From: Cellulomonas xylanilytica | Lineage (GTDB): Bacteria > Actinomycetota > Actinomycetes > Actinomycetales > Cellulomonadaceae | Assembly: GCF_007989805.1 (NCBI RefSeq) | Contig: NZ_BJUB01000002.1 | Location: forward strand, 482,652-546,651 | DNA: 64,000 nt | Direction of reading: 5' to 3' | Part shown: positions 19,721 to 29,474 of the stretch, in pieces | Numbering within the stretch: the stretch's first letter is position 1 | Layout: the number at the start of each line of letters is the position of its first letter | Position numbers and translations under genes: made by a program | Notes under the pieces: model-generated | Seen by the model: only the letters and a program-made list of their open reading frames with translations | What the model was told of the DNA's origin: nothing | Databases searched by the model: none

Positions 19721-20248
19721 GTGCCGATCTTTGATCTCGACGCCAACGTCACCCACCCGGCGGACTTCAACCTCGTGCGTGGTGGCGGCGTCGCGCTCTA
19801 CCTCGACCCTGCCGTGCTCAGGGAAGCCGAGGAAGGACTGGACATGCTGGCGTACGACCGCACCCGCATCGACGCGGCGAGCTGGGACGAGCTGACCGTG
19901 CATGACGCTGTCGCGGCCGCACTCAACTTTCCCAGCTACTACGGCCGCAATCTCGACGCGATGGCCGACTGCCTGAGCGACGTGGCCCACGGCGACTACG
20001 GCTGGAACGTCGAGCGAACTGGCCTCGCCGTCACCGTCGCCAACTTTGGGGCGTTCGCCCGCCGACAGCCGACTCTGGCGACCGTGATCGCGGACCTCTT
20101 CGCAGGCACGAGCGGATACGGACTGCTCTTCGGCCACCGCCTCCTCTGGCTGCTTCACGTCGATCAGCCCCACTTCCAGCTCGGACCAATCGGTGGGTGC
20201 AACGTCCCTTGGAACGGCCGGGAGTGGAGCGACTCAGCGCGCGGGTGA
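19721..20248 (+). CDS. barstar-like ribonuclease inhibitor family protein
   Basis: 175 residues. The barstar core motif is clear: AALNFPSYYGRNLDAMADCLSDV near residues 65-88, the helix and loop that plug the barnase active site in the founding family. It is longer than barstar (about 90 residues), with an N-terminal extension and a C-terminal domain ending in IGGCNVPWNGREWS. As an orphan without a neighbouring RNase it may protect against toxins from competitors (inference). The GTG start follows a leaderless-type -10. Confidence 0.78.
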   Translation: MPIFDLDANVTHPADFNLVRGGGVALYLDPAVLREAEEGLDMLAYDRTRIDAASWDELTVHDAVAAALNFPSYYGRNLDAMADCLSDVAHGDYGWNVERTGLAVTVANFGAFARRQPTLATVIADLFAGTSGYGLLFGHRLLWLLHVDQPHFQLGPIGGCNVPWNGREWSDSARG

Positions 20249-20393
20249 GGGTCAGTCTCTTGACGTGCTGGGGCACGTCTATGGGTCAGACCAGCAGTCG
20301 GTTCCGAGGACCTCGCCTTGACGCTCGACGACGGGCGGCCGGACTCGGCGTCTCCCCCTGTGTGCTGCGGTGCGCATCTCGCAGACGTGTGGC

Positions 20394-20495
20394 GCTGAGG
20401 ATTCGGACAACTAGGTGAGACGACGGGTGCTTCCCCTAGTTGTCCCACCTCAGGTCACAGCGTCGGGAGCCGGACAACTGGCATGAGTTCCTACA
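20394..20495 (+). repeat. block-conserved 102-bp repeat, copy 1
   Basis: It aligns without gaps to 22162-22263. The conserved blocks are GCTGAGGATTCGGACAACTA plus GTGAGAC, CAGGTCA, GGACAACT and GAGTTCCTACA; the sequence between them has diverged. It contains an 11-base hairpin, GGACAACTAGG with CCTAGTTGTCC. It fills much of the 342-base gap 20249-20590, in which no gene was recognised. Confidence 0.75.
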
Positions 20496-20590
20496 GGAGG
20501 AGAGGTGTCCGGCTGCCGCCGGAGGGCATCAACGCCGAACCCAGCACAACTTGGGAGACACGCTAGGCGCCGAAGTGCGCGGGTCCGTAC

Positions 20591-21988
20591 CTACACGATC
20601 ACGACCGCCTTCGCCTTGGCGGCGGCTGCTGCTGCCTTTGCGGCGGCCGACTTGGCCGCCCGGTCTGCTTGCAGCGCAGCGGTCGCGGCGGCGAGGACGT
20701 CGGCATACATGGCGACGGCCGGATACCGCGCCCGGATCCGGTCCAGGAGCCAACCGTTCGCGGTGAGGAACAGGACCGAGGCGGTTGCTCGGTTGATCGC
20801 CGTCTGCGTCACGTCATCCGCGGCGGGGTTGTAGACGTACGCGCACAGTCGCGTCAGGTTCTTGAAGTGCGCGTAGTCGTTCGGCCCGTACGTCCGGGTG
20901 ATGCCCCCCGCACGGCTCGTCGGGAAGCAGTGGATCTGTCCGAAGACGTTCGCATCCGAGTGGAACGCGATACCCGACGGTGTGACGAGCTCGAACTCCG
21001 GGTTCGACGGAGTCAGAGGGAGGCCCTGGTTCGTCAGCGCCTGGACCATCAGCTGCGCGTACTGTCCGAAGGCGAGGGCGAACGTCGCCCGGTCGGAGTC
21101 GACCAACGTCGTGAGCTCGGGCTGGTAGACGCTGTCGGCCGCATCGAAATACTCGCTGACCAGGTGCCTGCCGTGGCTCACATGGAACGTGGCCGGCCGG
21201 ACGATTCCCCCCGGGAGGGTGTACGTGACCGCGACCTCGAGGCGGTTGTTGACGTAGGCAGGCGCCCCCACGGTGACCCCTGCCGGATCGATCTGGGTGT
21301 GCGGGTCGGCGACGACGCTGACGGGCTTGGTCAGCGTGCGCGCGCCGGCCGCGTTCCACGCCTCCGCCTGGATCGTGTGCGGGCCGAGCCCGAACCCCGA
21401 CCAGTCGAACCACCAGCTCCCGTCGGCCTGGCGCGCCTGCTCGAACTGCGGGCCGAGCGTGTTCACGTTCACGCGCACGTTGTTCGTGTCGGGGTCGGGT
21501 CTCGTCCGCACGGTGTAGTCGGGAGGCTGAATCCGCTGGCCGCTCTTGGGGAAGAGGATCTCCGGCGTCCGGCGGATCACGCGGGCGAACCCCGCGGGCG
21601 CGCAGGCCGACGTCACCGGTAGCCCCACCGCCGGCCGATCCACCGCCGCCGGCGACCGGCGAAGACGCGCGAGCGGAGGTCCGACGATCGACTCGGCGAC
21701 CCCAGCGGCGCCCCGCGCCGCCCGTTGGCCCGCGGCGCGTTGGAGCCGCGCGAGCGCGGTCTCGGCACGACGGTCCGCGCGGGCCTCTGTGGGGTCGCTC
21801 GCACTGCCGACGGTCAGACCGGCAACGGGCGTCGGGCGGAACGGGGTCGGACGGGACGGGGTCCCTGCAACCCCTAGGTCGACGAAACCCACAGCCGGGG
21901 CGTCTACAGACGGCGCCCGGCGAGATCGCCCAGGTTGGACGCGTTCCGCCGCACCCGTCATCCCGTGCACGCCTGCGCCCCCCGTCAC
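20591..21988 (-). CDS. 465-residue protein of unknown family with Ig-like region
   Basis: The start is GTG 21988, seven bases after GGGGAGG. There is no signal peptide. Residues 1-135 are Pro/Ala/Arg-rich and probably disordered. A beta-rich region follows (about 150-270, with GSWWFDWSGFGLGPHTIQAE and an Ala/Pro strand pattern like an Ig-fold). Next is an unassigned domain with HVSHGRHLVSEYFDAADS, IHCFPTSRAGG and TYGPNDYAHFKNLTRLC. It ends in an Ala/Lys helix (AAKSAAAKAAAAAAKAKAVVIV). It stands alone between two copies of a 102-bp repeat. I cannot assign a function. Confidence 0.65.
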   Translation of the reverse strand: MTGGAGVHGMTGAAERVQPGRSRRAPSVDAPAVGFVDLGVAGTPSRPTPFRPTPVAGLTVGSASDPTEARADRRAETALARLQRAAGQRAARGAAGVAESIVGPPLARLRRSPAAVDRPAVGLPVTSACAPAGFARVIRRTPEILFPKSGQRIQPPDYTVRTRPDPDTNNVRVNVNTLGPQFEQARQADGSWWFDWSGFGLGPHTIQAEAWNAAGARTLTKPVSVVADPHTQIDPAGVTVGAPAYVNNRLEVAVTYTLPGGIVRPATFHVSHGRHLVSEYFDAADSVYQPELTTLVDSDRATFALAFGQYAQLMVQALTNQGLPLTPSNPEFELVTPSGIAFHSDANVFGQIHCFPTSRAGGITRTYGPNDYAHFKNLTRLCAYVYNPAADDVTQTAINRATASVLFLTANGWLLDRIRARYPAVAMYADVLAAATAALQADRAAKSAAAKAAAAAAKAKAVVIV

Positions 21989-22161
21989 CTGCGGACCTCC
22001 CCGCACCGGTACAAACCACGCGAGAGGAAGTCCAAGATGTCCGATGCTCCTCGGCTTTCGCGTCACGACCATCGGCAATCGCTACCCAAGTACGACTCGC
22101 GAGAAGATGCGCGATGTCTTCGCGGCCATGCCAGCGCGCCAAGTGGGCGAAGTTCATCCCG

Positions 22162-22263
22162 GCTGAGGATTCGGACAACTAAGTGAGACCGCGGTCGTCG
22201 CACGTACTTGTCCGTTCGCAGGTCAGGGCCAGACCGCTCGGACAACTCCGAGGAGTTCCTACA
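22162..22263 (+). repeat. block-conserved 102-bp repeat, copy 2
   Basis: Second copy, offset 1768 bases from copy 1 with no insertion or deletion. The hairpin arms are shorter here (GGACAA with TTGTCC plus scattered pairs). It lies 78 bases upstream of the MmcQ/YjbR gene. The gap 21989-22340 holds nothing else recognisable. Confidence 0.75.
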
Positions 22264-22340
22264 CGGGTGGTGTCTGCCTGTGCGCGACGGGAAGTCCTAC
22301 TGGTCCTAGTCGGCGGGCAGGATGGGCGCGGGAGGTGCAG

Positions 22341-22739
22341 ATGAGCGACATTGCGGACGTTCCACCCGCCGTTGTGGGCCGGCTCCGGGTGATCTGCGGG
22401 GAACTGCCCGAGGCGTACGAGGAGCCGGCGTGGATCGGCCTGCGGTGGCGGATTCGCCGGCGTACGTTCCTGCACGTCTACACCACCGACGAGAGGCGGT
22501 CGGCGTACATCGATCTGGACCATCCGGCCATCCTGATGACCTTCCGGGCGCCGCCCGGAGAGTTGGCCGCGCTGGCGCATGCCGGCCCTCCGTTCTTCCG
22601 GGCCGACTGGGGTGTGAATGTCGTGGGAATGGTGCTGGACGACGAGACGGACTGGGTCGAAGTTGCCGAGCTGGTGACGGACAGCTATCGCGTGCAGGCG
22701 CCCCGCCGCCTCGCGTTCCGGCTGAAGGGAGGTGGATGA
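22341..22739 (+). CDS. MmcQ/YjbR family protein
   Basis: 132 residues with the compact double-wing fold of the MmcQ/YjbR family: ELPEAYEEPAWIGLRWRIRRRTFLHVY, then FRAPPGELAALAHAGPPFF and a C-terminal YRVQAPRRLAFRL. The family is called DNA-binding-like from its structure, but its function is unsettled. The ATG at 22341 has GGGAGG five bases upstream; the GTG two codons earlier is unlikely. It is the last gene of the accessory stretch. Confidence 0.8.
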   Translation: MSDIADVPPAVVGRLRVICGELPEAYEEPAWIGLRWRIRRRTFLHVYTTDERRSAYIDLDHPAILMTFRAPPGELAALAHAGPPFFRADWGVNVVGMVLDDETDWVEVAELVTDSYRVQAPRRLAFRLKGGG

Positions 22740-22933
22740 ACCGCCGGCCCCGTCCCAGTGGGAACTCACCGGGTTGGCCGGCTGCCCGCCGACGGGGTCC
22801 TCACCGGCAGCGGTGCGCAGGGGCAGCCGACGCTCCCTGCCCGGAATGTCAGGCGACAAGAAGTGTGCGAGGCTCGGCGAGCAGGGCCAGCAGCTCGTCA
22901 GAAGCACCAGCTTCAATCTGACTTGGAGCTCCG

Positions 22934-24313
<1,380 letters not shown>

Positions 24314-24316
24314 ACC

Positions 24317-25084
24317 GTGCGCGATCCCTTCGACGTCAGCGGTCGGCTGGCCCTGGTGACCGGGTCCTCACGCGGCCTGGGCCAATCCTTGGCGACCGGC
24401 CTCGCCGATGCCGGAGCACGCGTCGTCCTGCACGGACGGGACCCGGACGCGCTCGCCGCGGCGCAGGCCGAGCTCGCTGCCAGCACCGGCACGGCCCCGG
24501 CGACCGTCGCCTTCGACGTGACCGACCCCGCCGCGGTGGACGCCGCGCTGTCCGAGCTGGTCGCGGAGCACGGGGTGCCGGACATCCTGGTCAACAACGC
24601 CGGCATCCAGCGCCGGGCGACGTTCGTCGACTTCACCGTGCGCGACTGGGACGACGTCGTCGCGGGCAACCTGTCGAGCGCGTTCTACGTCTCACGCACC
24701 ATCGCCCGCGGCATGGCCGAGCGCGGCTCGGGGAAGATCGTCAACATCGCGTCGGTGCAGTCCCAGCTCGCCCGGCAGACCATCGCCCCCTATGCCGCCA
24801 GCAAGGGCGGGCTGGTCATGCTGACCAAGGGCATGGCCGCAGACCTCGCGTCCTCGGGGGTGCAGGTCAACGCCATCTCACCGGGCTACTTCGCCACCGA
24901 GATGAACCGGGCGCTCGTCGAGGACGAGGCGTTCGACGCGTGGGTCGTGCAGCGCACCCCGGCGCGCCGCTGGGGCCGGGCCGAGGAGCTGGTCGGGACC
25001 CTGCTCTACCTGTGCTCCGACGCGTCGAGCTTCGTCTCGGGGCAGAACATCTTCGTCGACGGCGGCATGACGGCTGTCGTCTGA
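24317..25084 (+). CDS. idnO: SDR gluconate 5-dehydrogenase / 5-ketogluconate reductase
   Basis: 255 residues, classical short-chain dehydrogenase. The cofactor motif GSSRGLGQS is near residue 17, then NNAGIQ, catalytic serine in NIASVQSQ and YAASKGG with the catalytic Tyr and Lys. From context it interconverts 5-keto-D-gluconate and D-gluconate, the second step of L-idonate use. The GTG start is three bases after the gntP stop, so it is translated with the operon. SDR substrate assignment rests on the neighbours. Confidence 0.85.
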   Translation: MRDPFDVSGRLALVTGSSRGLGQSLATGLADAGARVVLHGRDPDALAAAQAELAASTGTAPATVAFDVTDPAAVDAALSELVAEHGVPDILVNNAGIQRRATFVDFTVRDWDDVVAGNLSSAFYVSRTIARGMAERGSGKIVNIASVQSQLARQTIAPYAASKGGLVMLTKGMAADLASSGVQVNAISPGYFATEMNRALVEDEAFDAWVVQRTPARRWGRAEELVGTLLYLCSDASSFVSGQNIFVDGGMTAVV

Positions 25085-25097
25085 CCAGGAGGTCGAC

Positions 25098-26189
25098 ATG
25101 AGGGCACTGGTCATCAGGGGGACGCTCGACCTCGTCGACGCCGAGCTGCCGACGCCCGAGCCCGGTCCCGGTGAGGTCCGCCTGCGGATGGCCTACGGCG
25201 GCATCTGCGGATCGGACCTGCACTACTGGGCGCACGGCGCGAACGCGGAGTACGTGCTGCGGGAACCCCTGGTGCCCGGCCACGAGGTCTCCGGCACGGT
25301 CGACCTCGACCCGCGCGGTGACCTTGCGGTCGGTACCCCGGTGGTGGTGCACCCGGCGCGGTTCGGGCTCCCTCAGGCCGGCCTGGAAGCCTCTCCGCAC
25401 CTGTGGCCCGGCGGCTCCTACCTGGGCAGCGCGGCGACCTGGCCACACACCCAGGGCGGGATGAGCGAGTACCTCGTCGTGCGGCAGGACATGGTGCGTC
25501 CGCTCCCCGCGGACCTGCCGCTGCGGCGGGCCGCCCTGGCGGAGCCTCTCGCCGTCGCGCTGCACGCCATGACGGTCGCGGGCGACGTCGCCGGCGCTCG
25601 GGTGCTCGTGTCGGGGTGCGGACCGATCGGCCTGCTCGCGGTCGCGGCCGCCCGGCGGCGCGGGGCCGCCGAGATCGTGGCGGCCGACGTGCTCGCCGGC
25701 CCGCTGTCCCGGGCGGTGGGAGTCGGTGCGGACGCCACCGTCCAGGTGGGCGCCGAGGCCCTTCCGGACGGGGTGTTCGACGTCGTGCTGGAGTGCTCCG
25801 GGGTCCCGGCCGCGATCGGGCCGGCGCTGCGCGGTGCACGACGGCGCGGCGTGGTCGTCCAGGTGGGCATGGTGCCGGACGAGCCGCGACCGGTGAACCT
25901 CGCCGCGCTCGTCTCGCGCGAGCTCCAGCTGCGCGGGACGTTCCGGTTCCACGACGAGATCGACGAGGCGATCCGGATGCTGACGGATGATGTGGGTCTG
26001 GAGGCGGTCATCACCCACGAGCTGCCGGCGGACCAGGCCGAGCAGGCGTTCCGCACCGCGCAGGACTCCGAGGCGTCCGGCAAGGTCCTGGTCCGGCTCT
26101 GGCACGACGGCGAGCTCGTGGGCGACCACCGGGGTGACCAGGGGTCCGCGCCCGTCGCGGAGCAGCGACGGACGGAGGGCACGGCATGA
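25098..26189 (+). CDS. idnD: zinc-dependent L-idonate 5-dehydrogenase
   Basis: 363 residues, medium-chain zinc dehydrogenase. The catalytic zinc ligands are in GGICGSDLHYW and VPGHEVSG. The Rossmann segment VLVSGCGPIGLLAVAAA lies near residue 168. With idnO and gntK it completes L-idonate to 5-ketogluconate to gluconate to 6-phosphogluconate. The ATG at 25098 has AGGAGG six bases upstream. Its last four bases overlap the gntK start. The C-terminus is somewhat longer than usual, with about fifteen extra polar residues. Confidence 0.85.
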   Translation: MRALVIRGTLDLVDAELPTPEPGPGEVRLRMAYGGICGSDLHYWAHGANAEYVLREPLVPGHEVSGTVDLDPRGDLAVGTPVVVHPARFGLPQAGLEASPHLWPGGSYLGSAATWPHTQGGMSEYLVVRQDMVRPLPADLPLRRAALAEPLAVALHAMTVAGDVAGARVLVSGCGPIGLLAVAAARRRGAAEIVAADVLAGPLSRAVGVGADATVQVGAEALPDGVFDVVLECSGVPAAIGPALRGARRRGVVVQVGMVPDEPRPVNLAALVSRELQLRGTFRFHDEIDEAIRMLTDDVGLEAVITHELPADQAEQAFRTAQDSEASGKVLVRLWHDGELVGDHRGDQGSAPVAEQRRTEGTA

Positions 26190-27787
26190 GCGGAACGATC
26201 GAGGACGGCCAGCGCCAGGTCGGCAGGAGCGCGGACCAGCACGCGGCTGCGGCGCCCGGGATGGTCGTCATCGGCGTCGACCTGGGCACCACGAGCACCA
26301 AGGCCGTCGCCTTCGCCACCGACGGGACGCCGGTCGCCTCACACTCCGCCGGCTACCCGCTCGAGGAGCCCCACCCCGGCCACGCCGTCCAGGACTCCTT
26401 GCGCATCCTGGACGCGGTGCTGGAGGCGGTGCGCACCGTGGTCGCGGAGGTCGGCGCCGCACGGGTCGCAGGCCTGTCGTTCAGCGCGGCGATGCACAGC
26501 GTCATCGGGCTGTCCCCCACCGGCGACCCGCTCACCGAGGTCGTCACGTGGGCCGACACCCGGTCCCGTGCGCAGGCAGAACGGCTCCGCGCCTCTCCGG
26601 GAGGCCTCGCCTTGCACCGCCGCACCGGGACCCCGCTCCACCCCATGTCGCCGCTGCCCAAGCTCATCTGGTTCCGGGAGCAGGAGCCGAAGCTGTGCGA
26701 GGGCGTCGGCTTCTGGGTCGGCATCAAGGAGTTCGTGCTCCTGCGCATGTGCGGTGCCCTGGTGACCGACCACTCGATCGCCTCCGCGACCGGCCTGATG
26801 ACCATGGCGACGCTCGCCTGGGACGACGAGGCGCTCACCCTCGCCGGCATCACCGCCGACCAGCTGCCCGAGATCGTCTCCACCACCACGGTCCTGCCCG
26901 GGCTGACAGCCGACGCAGCCGCTGCGATCGGCCTGCCGGAGAGCACGCCGGTCGTCGTCGGGGGCGCGGACGGACCGCTGGCCAATCTCGGGGTCGGCGC
27001 CGTCCGGCCCGGCGTGGCAGCGTGCTCCATCGGCACCAGCGGAGCGCTCCGGGTCGCCGTCGAGCGGCCGGCGGTCGACCCCCTCGGCGGCGTTTTCTGC
27101 TACGCCCTGACAGCCACCCGGTGGGTCGTCGGAGGCGCCATCAACAACGGCGGGCTGGTCCTGGGATGGGCGCACGACGCCCTCGCGCCCGAGCTCACCG
27201 ACCCGCCCGAGCCCGAGCTGCTGGCGCTCGCCGCACGCGCGGCGCCGGGGTCCGGCGGGCTGCTCATGCTCCCTTACCTGCTCAGCGAGCGGGCGCCGCA
27301 CTGGAGCTCACTCCCCCGCGGCGCGTACGTCGGGCTGACGCGCGCGCACCGGCGCGAGCACCTCGTCCGGGCGGCGATCGAGGGCGTCTGCCTGCAGCTG
27401 GCGCTGGTGCTCGGCTCGATGCGCGCCGCGGGCCTGGAGGTCACCGAGATCCGTGCGACGGGCGGCGTCATGCGCAGTCCGTTCTGGCGCCAGATGCTCG
27501 CCGACACCCTCGACATGGACGTCGCCTTCGCCGAGGGGCACGAGGGGTCCAGCTTCGGCGCAGCCCTGCTCGGGATGGAGGCGCTCGGTCTCATCCCGTC
27601 CATCGACGTCGTCGCGGACATGATCGAGATCGAGGAGGTCGTGCGGCCCCGCCCCGCGGCCGCTGCGGTCTACACCACGCTGCTGCCGGTCTTCACCGAG
27701 CTCTACGACGCCCTCGTGCCAGCCTTCACCTCGCTGCGCCGGCTGGCGCCGTCGCTGCCCGCCGACCTCGACGACCCACCCGCCTGA
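26186..27787 (+). CDS. gntK: gluconokinase, FGGY family
   Basis: 533 residues. The FGGY carbohydrate kinase fold has the N-terminal phosphate loop GVDLGTTSTKAVAF near residue 31 and the gluconokinase-type EEPHPGHAVQD. The ADP-binding half includes ATGGVMRSPFWRQMLAD. It phosphorylates gluconate to 6-phosphogluconate for the pentose-phosphate pathway. About 20 extra N-terminal residues precede the fold. The ATG overlaps the idnD stop (ATGA). Last gene of the operon, followed by a hairpin. Confidence 0.9.
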   Translation: MSGTIEDGQRQVGRSADQHAAAAPGMVVIGVDLGTTSTKAVAFATDGTPVASHSAGYPLEEPHPGHAVQDSLRILDAVLEAVRTVVAEVGAARVAGLSFSAAMHSVIGLSPTGDPLTEVVTWADTRSRAQAERLRASPGGLALHRRTGTPLHPMSPLPKLIWFREQEPKLCEGVGFWVGIKEFVLLRMCGALVTDHSIASATGLMTMATLAWDDEALTLAGITADQLPEIVSTTTVLPGLTADAAAAIGLPESTPVVVGGADGPLANLGVGAVRPGVAACSIGTSGALRVAVERPAVDPLGGVFCYALTATRWVVGGAINNGGLVLGWAHDALAPELTDPPEPELLALAARAAPGSGGLLMLPYLLSERAPHWSSLPRGAYVGLTRAHRREHLVRAAIEGVCLQLALVLGSMRAAGLEVTEIRATGGVMRSPFWRQMLADTLDMDVAFAEGHEGSSFGAALLGMEALGLIPSIDVVADMIEIEEVVRPRPAAAAVYTTLLPVFTELYDALVPAFTSLRRLAPSLPADLDDPPA

Positions 27788-27884
27788 ACCTGAGTGCCCC
27801 ACGCCGGGACGCCACGACCTGTTCGACGAGCTCGAGCCGGGCGCCGGGCGCAACCTCGCCGTCGCGCAACGACCGCTGCTGTCA

Positions 27885-27898
27885 CCCCTCCGGAGGGG
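27885..27898 (+). terminator. short hairpin after the gluconate operon
   Basis: CCCCTCC paired with GGAGGGG, followed by GCGGCTCTTT. It lies about 100 bases after the gntK stop. The rest of 27788-28065 shows no gene. Confidence 0.45.
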
Positions 27899-28065
27899 GC
27901 GGCTCTTTGATGGGCGAGGTCGCGGCGCGATCGCGCTGCTGGTGGCAGAGAAAGCGCGGCGTCGCTGCTCCTGTCCGTCCGAATCTCTGCGGGGCCGCTG
28001 TCGATCGGGCCGTCAGCCGTTCGTACAGAGGGTGAAAGAGGCCATCACACCGGAAGGCGAACACC

Positions 28066-28665
28066 ATGCGCACGCTGAAGCTCATCGAGTTCCTTACCCT
28101 CGACGGGGTCATGCAGGGTCTGGGATCCCCCGACGAGGACCGCGACGGCGGGTTCGAGCACGGCGGGTGGGCCGGACCCTACGGCGACCAGGTCCTGATG
28201 CAGGCCGCCGTCGAGGGTCTCGCCTCGACCGACGCCTACCTGTTCGGGCGTCGGACCTACGAGAAGATGGCCGCGTTCTGGCCCTTCCAGCCGGACGAGA
28301 ACCCGATGGCGGCTCACCTGAACGCGACGCCGAAGTTCGTCGCGACCCAGACCGCGAGAGACCTCACGTGGGCCGGAGCCCAGGTACTCGACGGTCCGCT
28401 CGGGCCGGCCGTCCAGTCGCTGAAGGAGCAGGGCGACGGCACGATCGCCGTGCTCGGCAGCGGCGTCCTCGCGCAGGACCTCATGGCACTCGACCTGGTC
28501 GACGGGTTCAGCCTCTTCCTGCACCCGCTCCTGCTCGGCACCGGAAAGCGCCTGTTCCGCGAGCTCGACGCCCCGAGAGCATTGCGCCTCGTCGACTGCA
28601 CCCCGACGACGACCGGCGTGCTGCTCCTCGAGTACGAGCCGGCGAGAGTCTCGACGACCGAGTGA
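28066..28665 (+). CDS. dihydrofolate-reductase-like (RibD C-terminal domain) protein
   Basis: 199 residues. The RibD-C/DHFR-like fold opens TLKLIEFLTLDGVMQGLGSPDEDRDGGFEHGGW, with the loop YLFGRRTYEKMAAFWP and C-terminal HPLLLGTGKRLFRE. These stand-alone proteins are presumed NADPH- or F420-dependent reductases of unknown substrate. The ATG at 28066 has GAAGG seven bases upstream. It is convergent with the tetR gene. A related protein is encoded beyond that regulator. Confidence 0.82.
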   Translation: MRTLKLIEFLTLDGVMQGLGSPDEDRDGGFEHGGWAGPYGDQVLMQAAVEGLASTDAYLFGRRTYEKMAAFWPFQPDENPMAAHLNATPKFVATQTARDLTWAGAQVLDGPLGPAVQSLKEQGDGTIAVLGSGVLAQDLMALDLVDGFSLFLHPLLLGTGKRLFRELDAPRALRLVDCTPTTTGVLLLEYEPARVSTTE

Positions 28666-28736
28666 GACGACGAGCAACCTGTCCGTGTCCGGCCGAAGCG
28701 CCCCGCGCCGGGCATCTCGATGAGGGGGGCGGTCGA

Positions 28737-29363
28737 TCAGTCGCTCGCCGAGTACCGGGCAGCGATCGTCCTGGCCGCCTCATCGATCGCCCGTAGCCGT
28801 TCCTCCTCGGTGATGGACCAGGAGCCGTGCACGAGCCCGGGCCAGAACACGGCGGAGGCGATCAGTCCGAGGAACTGTGTCGCCGCCACCTCGAGATCGT
28901 CGATGTCGGCGACGCCCGCCGCGTCCGCCTCGAGCAGGTAGCACCGCAGCGCCCTCAGCACGGACAGCGTGCCGAAGTCGAACGTGCGCTCCTGCAGCTC
29001 AGGAAAGCGAGGGAGCTCCGCGATGATCGTCCGCATCAGCCCCGCGACTCGGGGGCGAGCGAGCAGGTCGGCGTAGGCGCGCCCGAGGTGGACCAGCCCC
29101 GCTCGGAAGTCCTCGGAGGGCAGCTCGCCGAGCTCGGCGTCGGGGATCCCGGCGGCTTCGAGCACCGTCGCCTCGAAGAGCTGCGACTTCGTCGGGAACT
29201 GCTTGAACAGCGTCGCCTTGGAGACGCCGGCGCTCTCGGCGACTCGCGCCAACGAGGTCCCGTCGAACCCTGCCTCGAGGAAGAGGTCGGCGGCGGCGTC
29301 CAGGATCGCCTCCCGGTTCCGCGCCCGTACCTGACGGTGGTAGTCGGAGAGCCCGGAGGTCAT
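28737..29363 (-). CDS. TetR family repressor
   Basis: 208 residues. The N-terminal helix-turn-helix is classical (REAILDAAADLFLEAGFDGTSLARVAESAGVSKATLFKQFPTK, about 17-60), followed by an all-helical ligand-binding domain. Two copies of GGTGAG-N8-CTCACC lie between it and the divergent DHFR-like gene at 29475, so it probably represses both itself and that gene. Ligand unknown. Confidence 0.9.
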   Translation of the reverse strand: MTSGLSDYHRQVRARNREAILDAAADLFLEAGFDGTSLARVAESAGVSKATLFKQFPTKSQLFEATVLEAAGIPDAELGELPSEDFRAGLVHLGRAYADLLARPRVAGLMRTIIAELPRFPELQERTFDFGTLSVLRALRCYLLEADAAGVADIDDLEVAATQFLGLIASAVFWPGLVHGSWSITEEERLRAIDEAARTIAARYSASD

Positions 29364-29381
29364 TGCTGCAGTCTGCCACGA

Positions 29382-29403
29382 AGGTGAGTCCCTTGACTCA
29401 CCT
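29382..29403. promoter_or_regulatory. TetR operator 1
   Basis: AGGTGAGT, six bases, then ACTCACCT: a perfect 8-base dyad 19 bases upstream of the tetR start. It contains GGTGAG-N8-CTCACC. Confidence 0.7.
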
Positions 29404-29429
29404 CAGGGGTGATGTCACTCTGGGGAAGA

Positions 29430-29449
29430 GGTGAGCCAACCGACTCACC
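29430..29449. promoter_or_regulatory. TetR operator 2
   Basis: GGTGAG, eight bases, then CTCACC, the same half-sites and spacing as operator 1. It begins 47 bases further on and 26 bases upstream of the gene at 29475. Confidence 0.7.
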
Positions 29450-29474
29450 ATTCGACAATGGCAGGAGCGACGAG

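Noticed and set aside
20505..20834. GTG frame right behind AGGAGGAG in repeat copy 1
   Set aside because: The spacing is too short, it lies mostly antisense to the Ala/Lys tail of the 465-residue gene, and its Ala/Phe run mirrors that tail.
20394..22263. Insertion sequence bounded by direct repeats
   Set aside because: No transposase and no inverted ends; the repeats are diverged with block conservation.
22270..22343. 24-codon GTG frame ending at the MmcQ/YjbR start, possible leader peptide
   Set aside because: No Shine-Dalgarno and no attenuator structure; could be chance.
27882..28112. Minus-strand frame of 76 codons upstream of the DHFR-like gene
   Set aside because: No ribosome site, overlaps the start of a real gene, and no recognisable protein.
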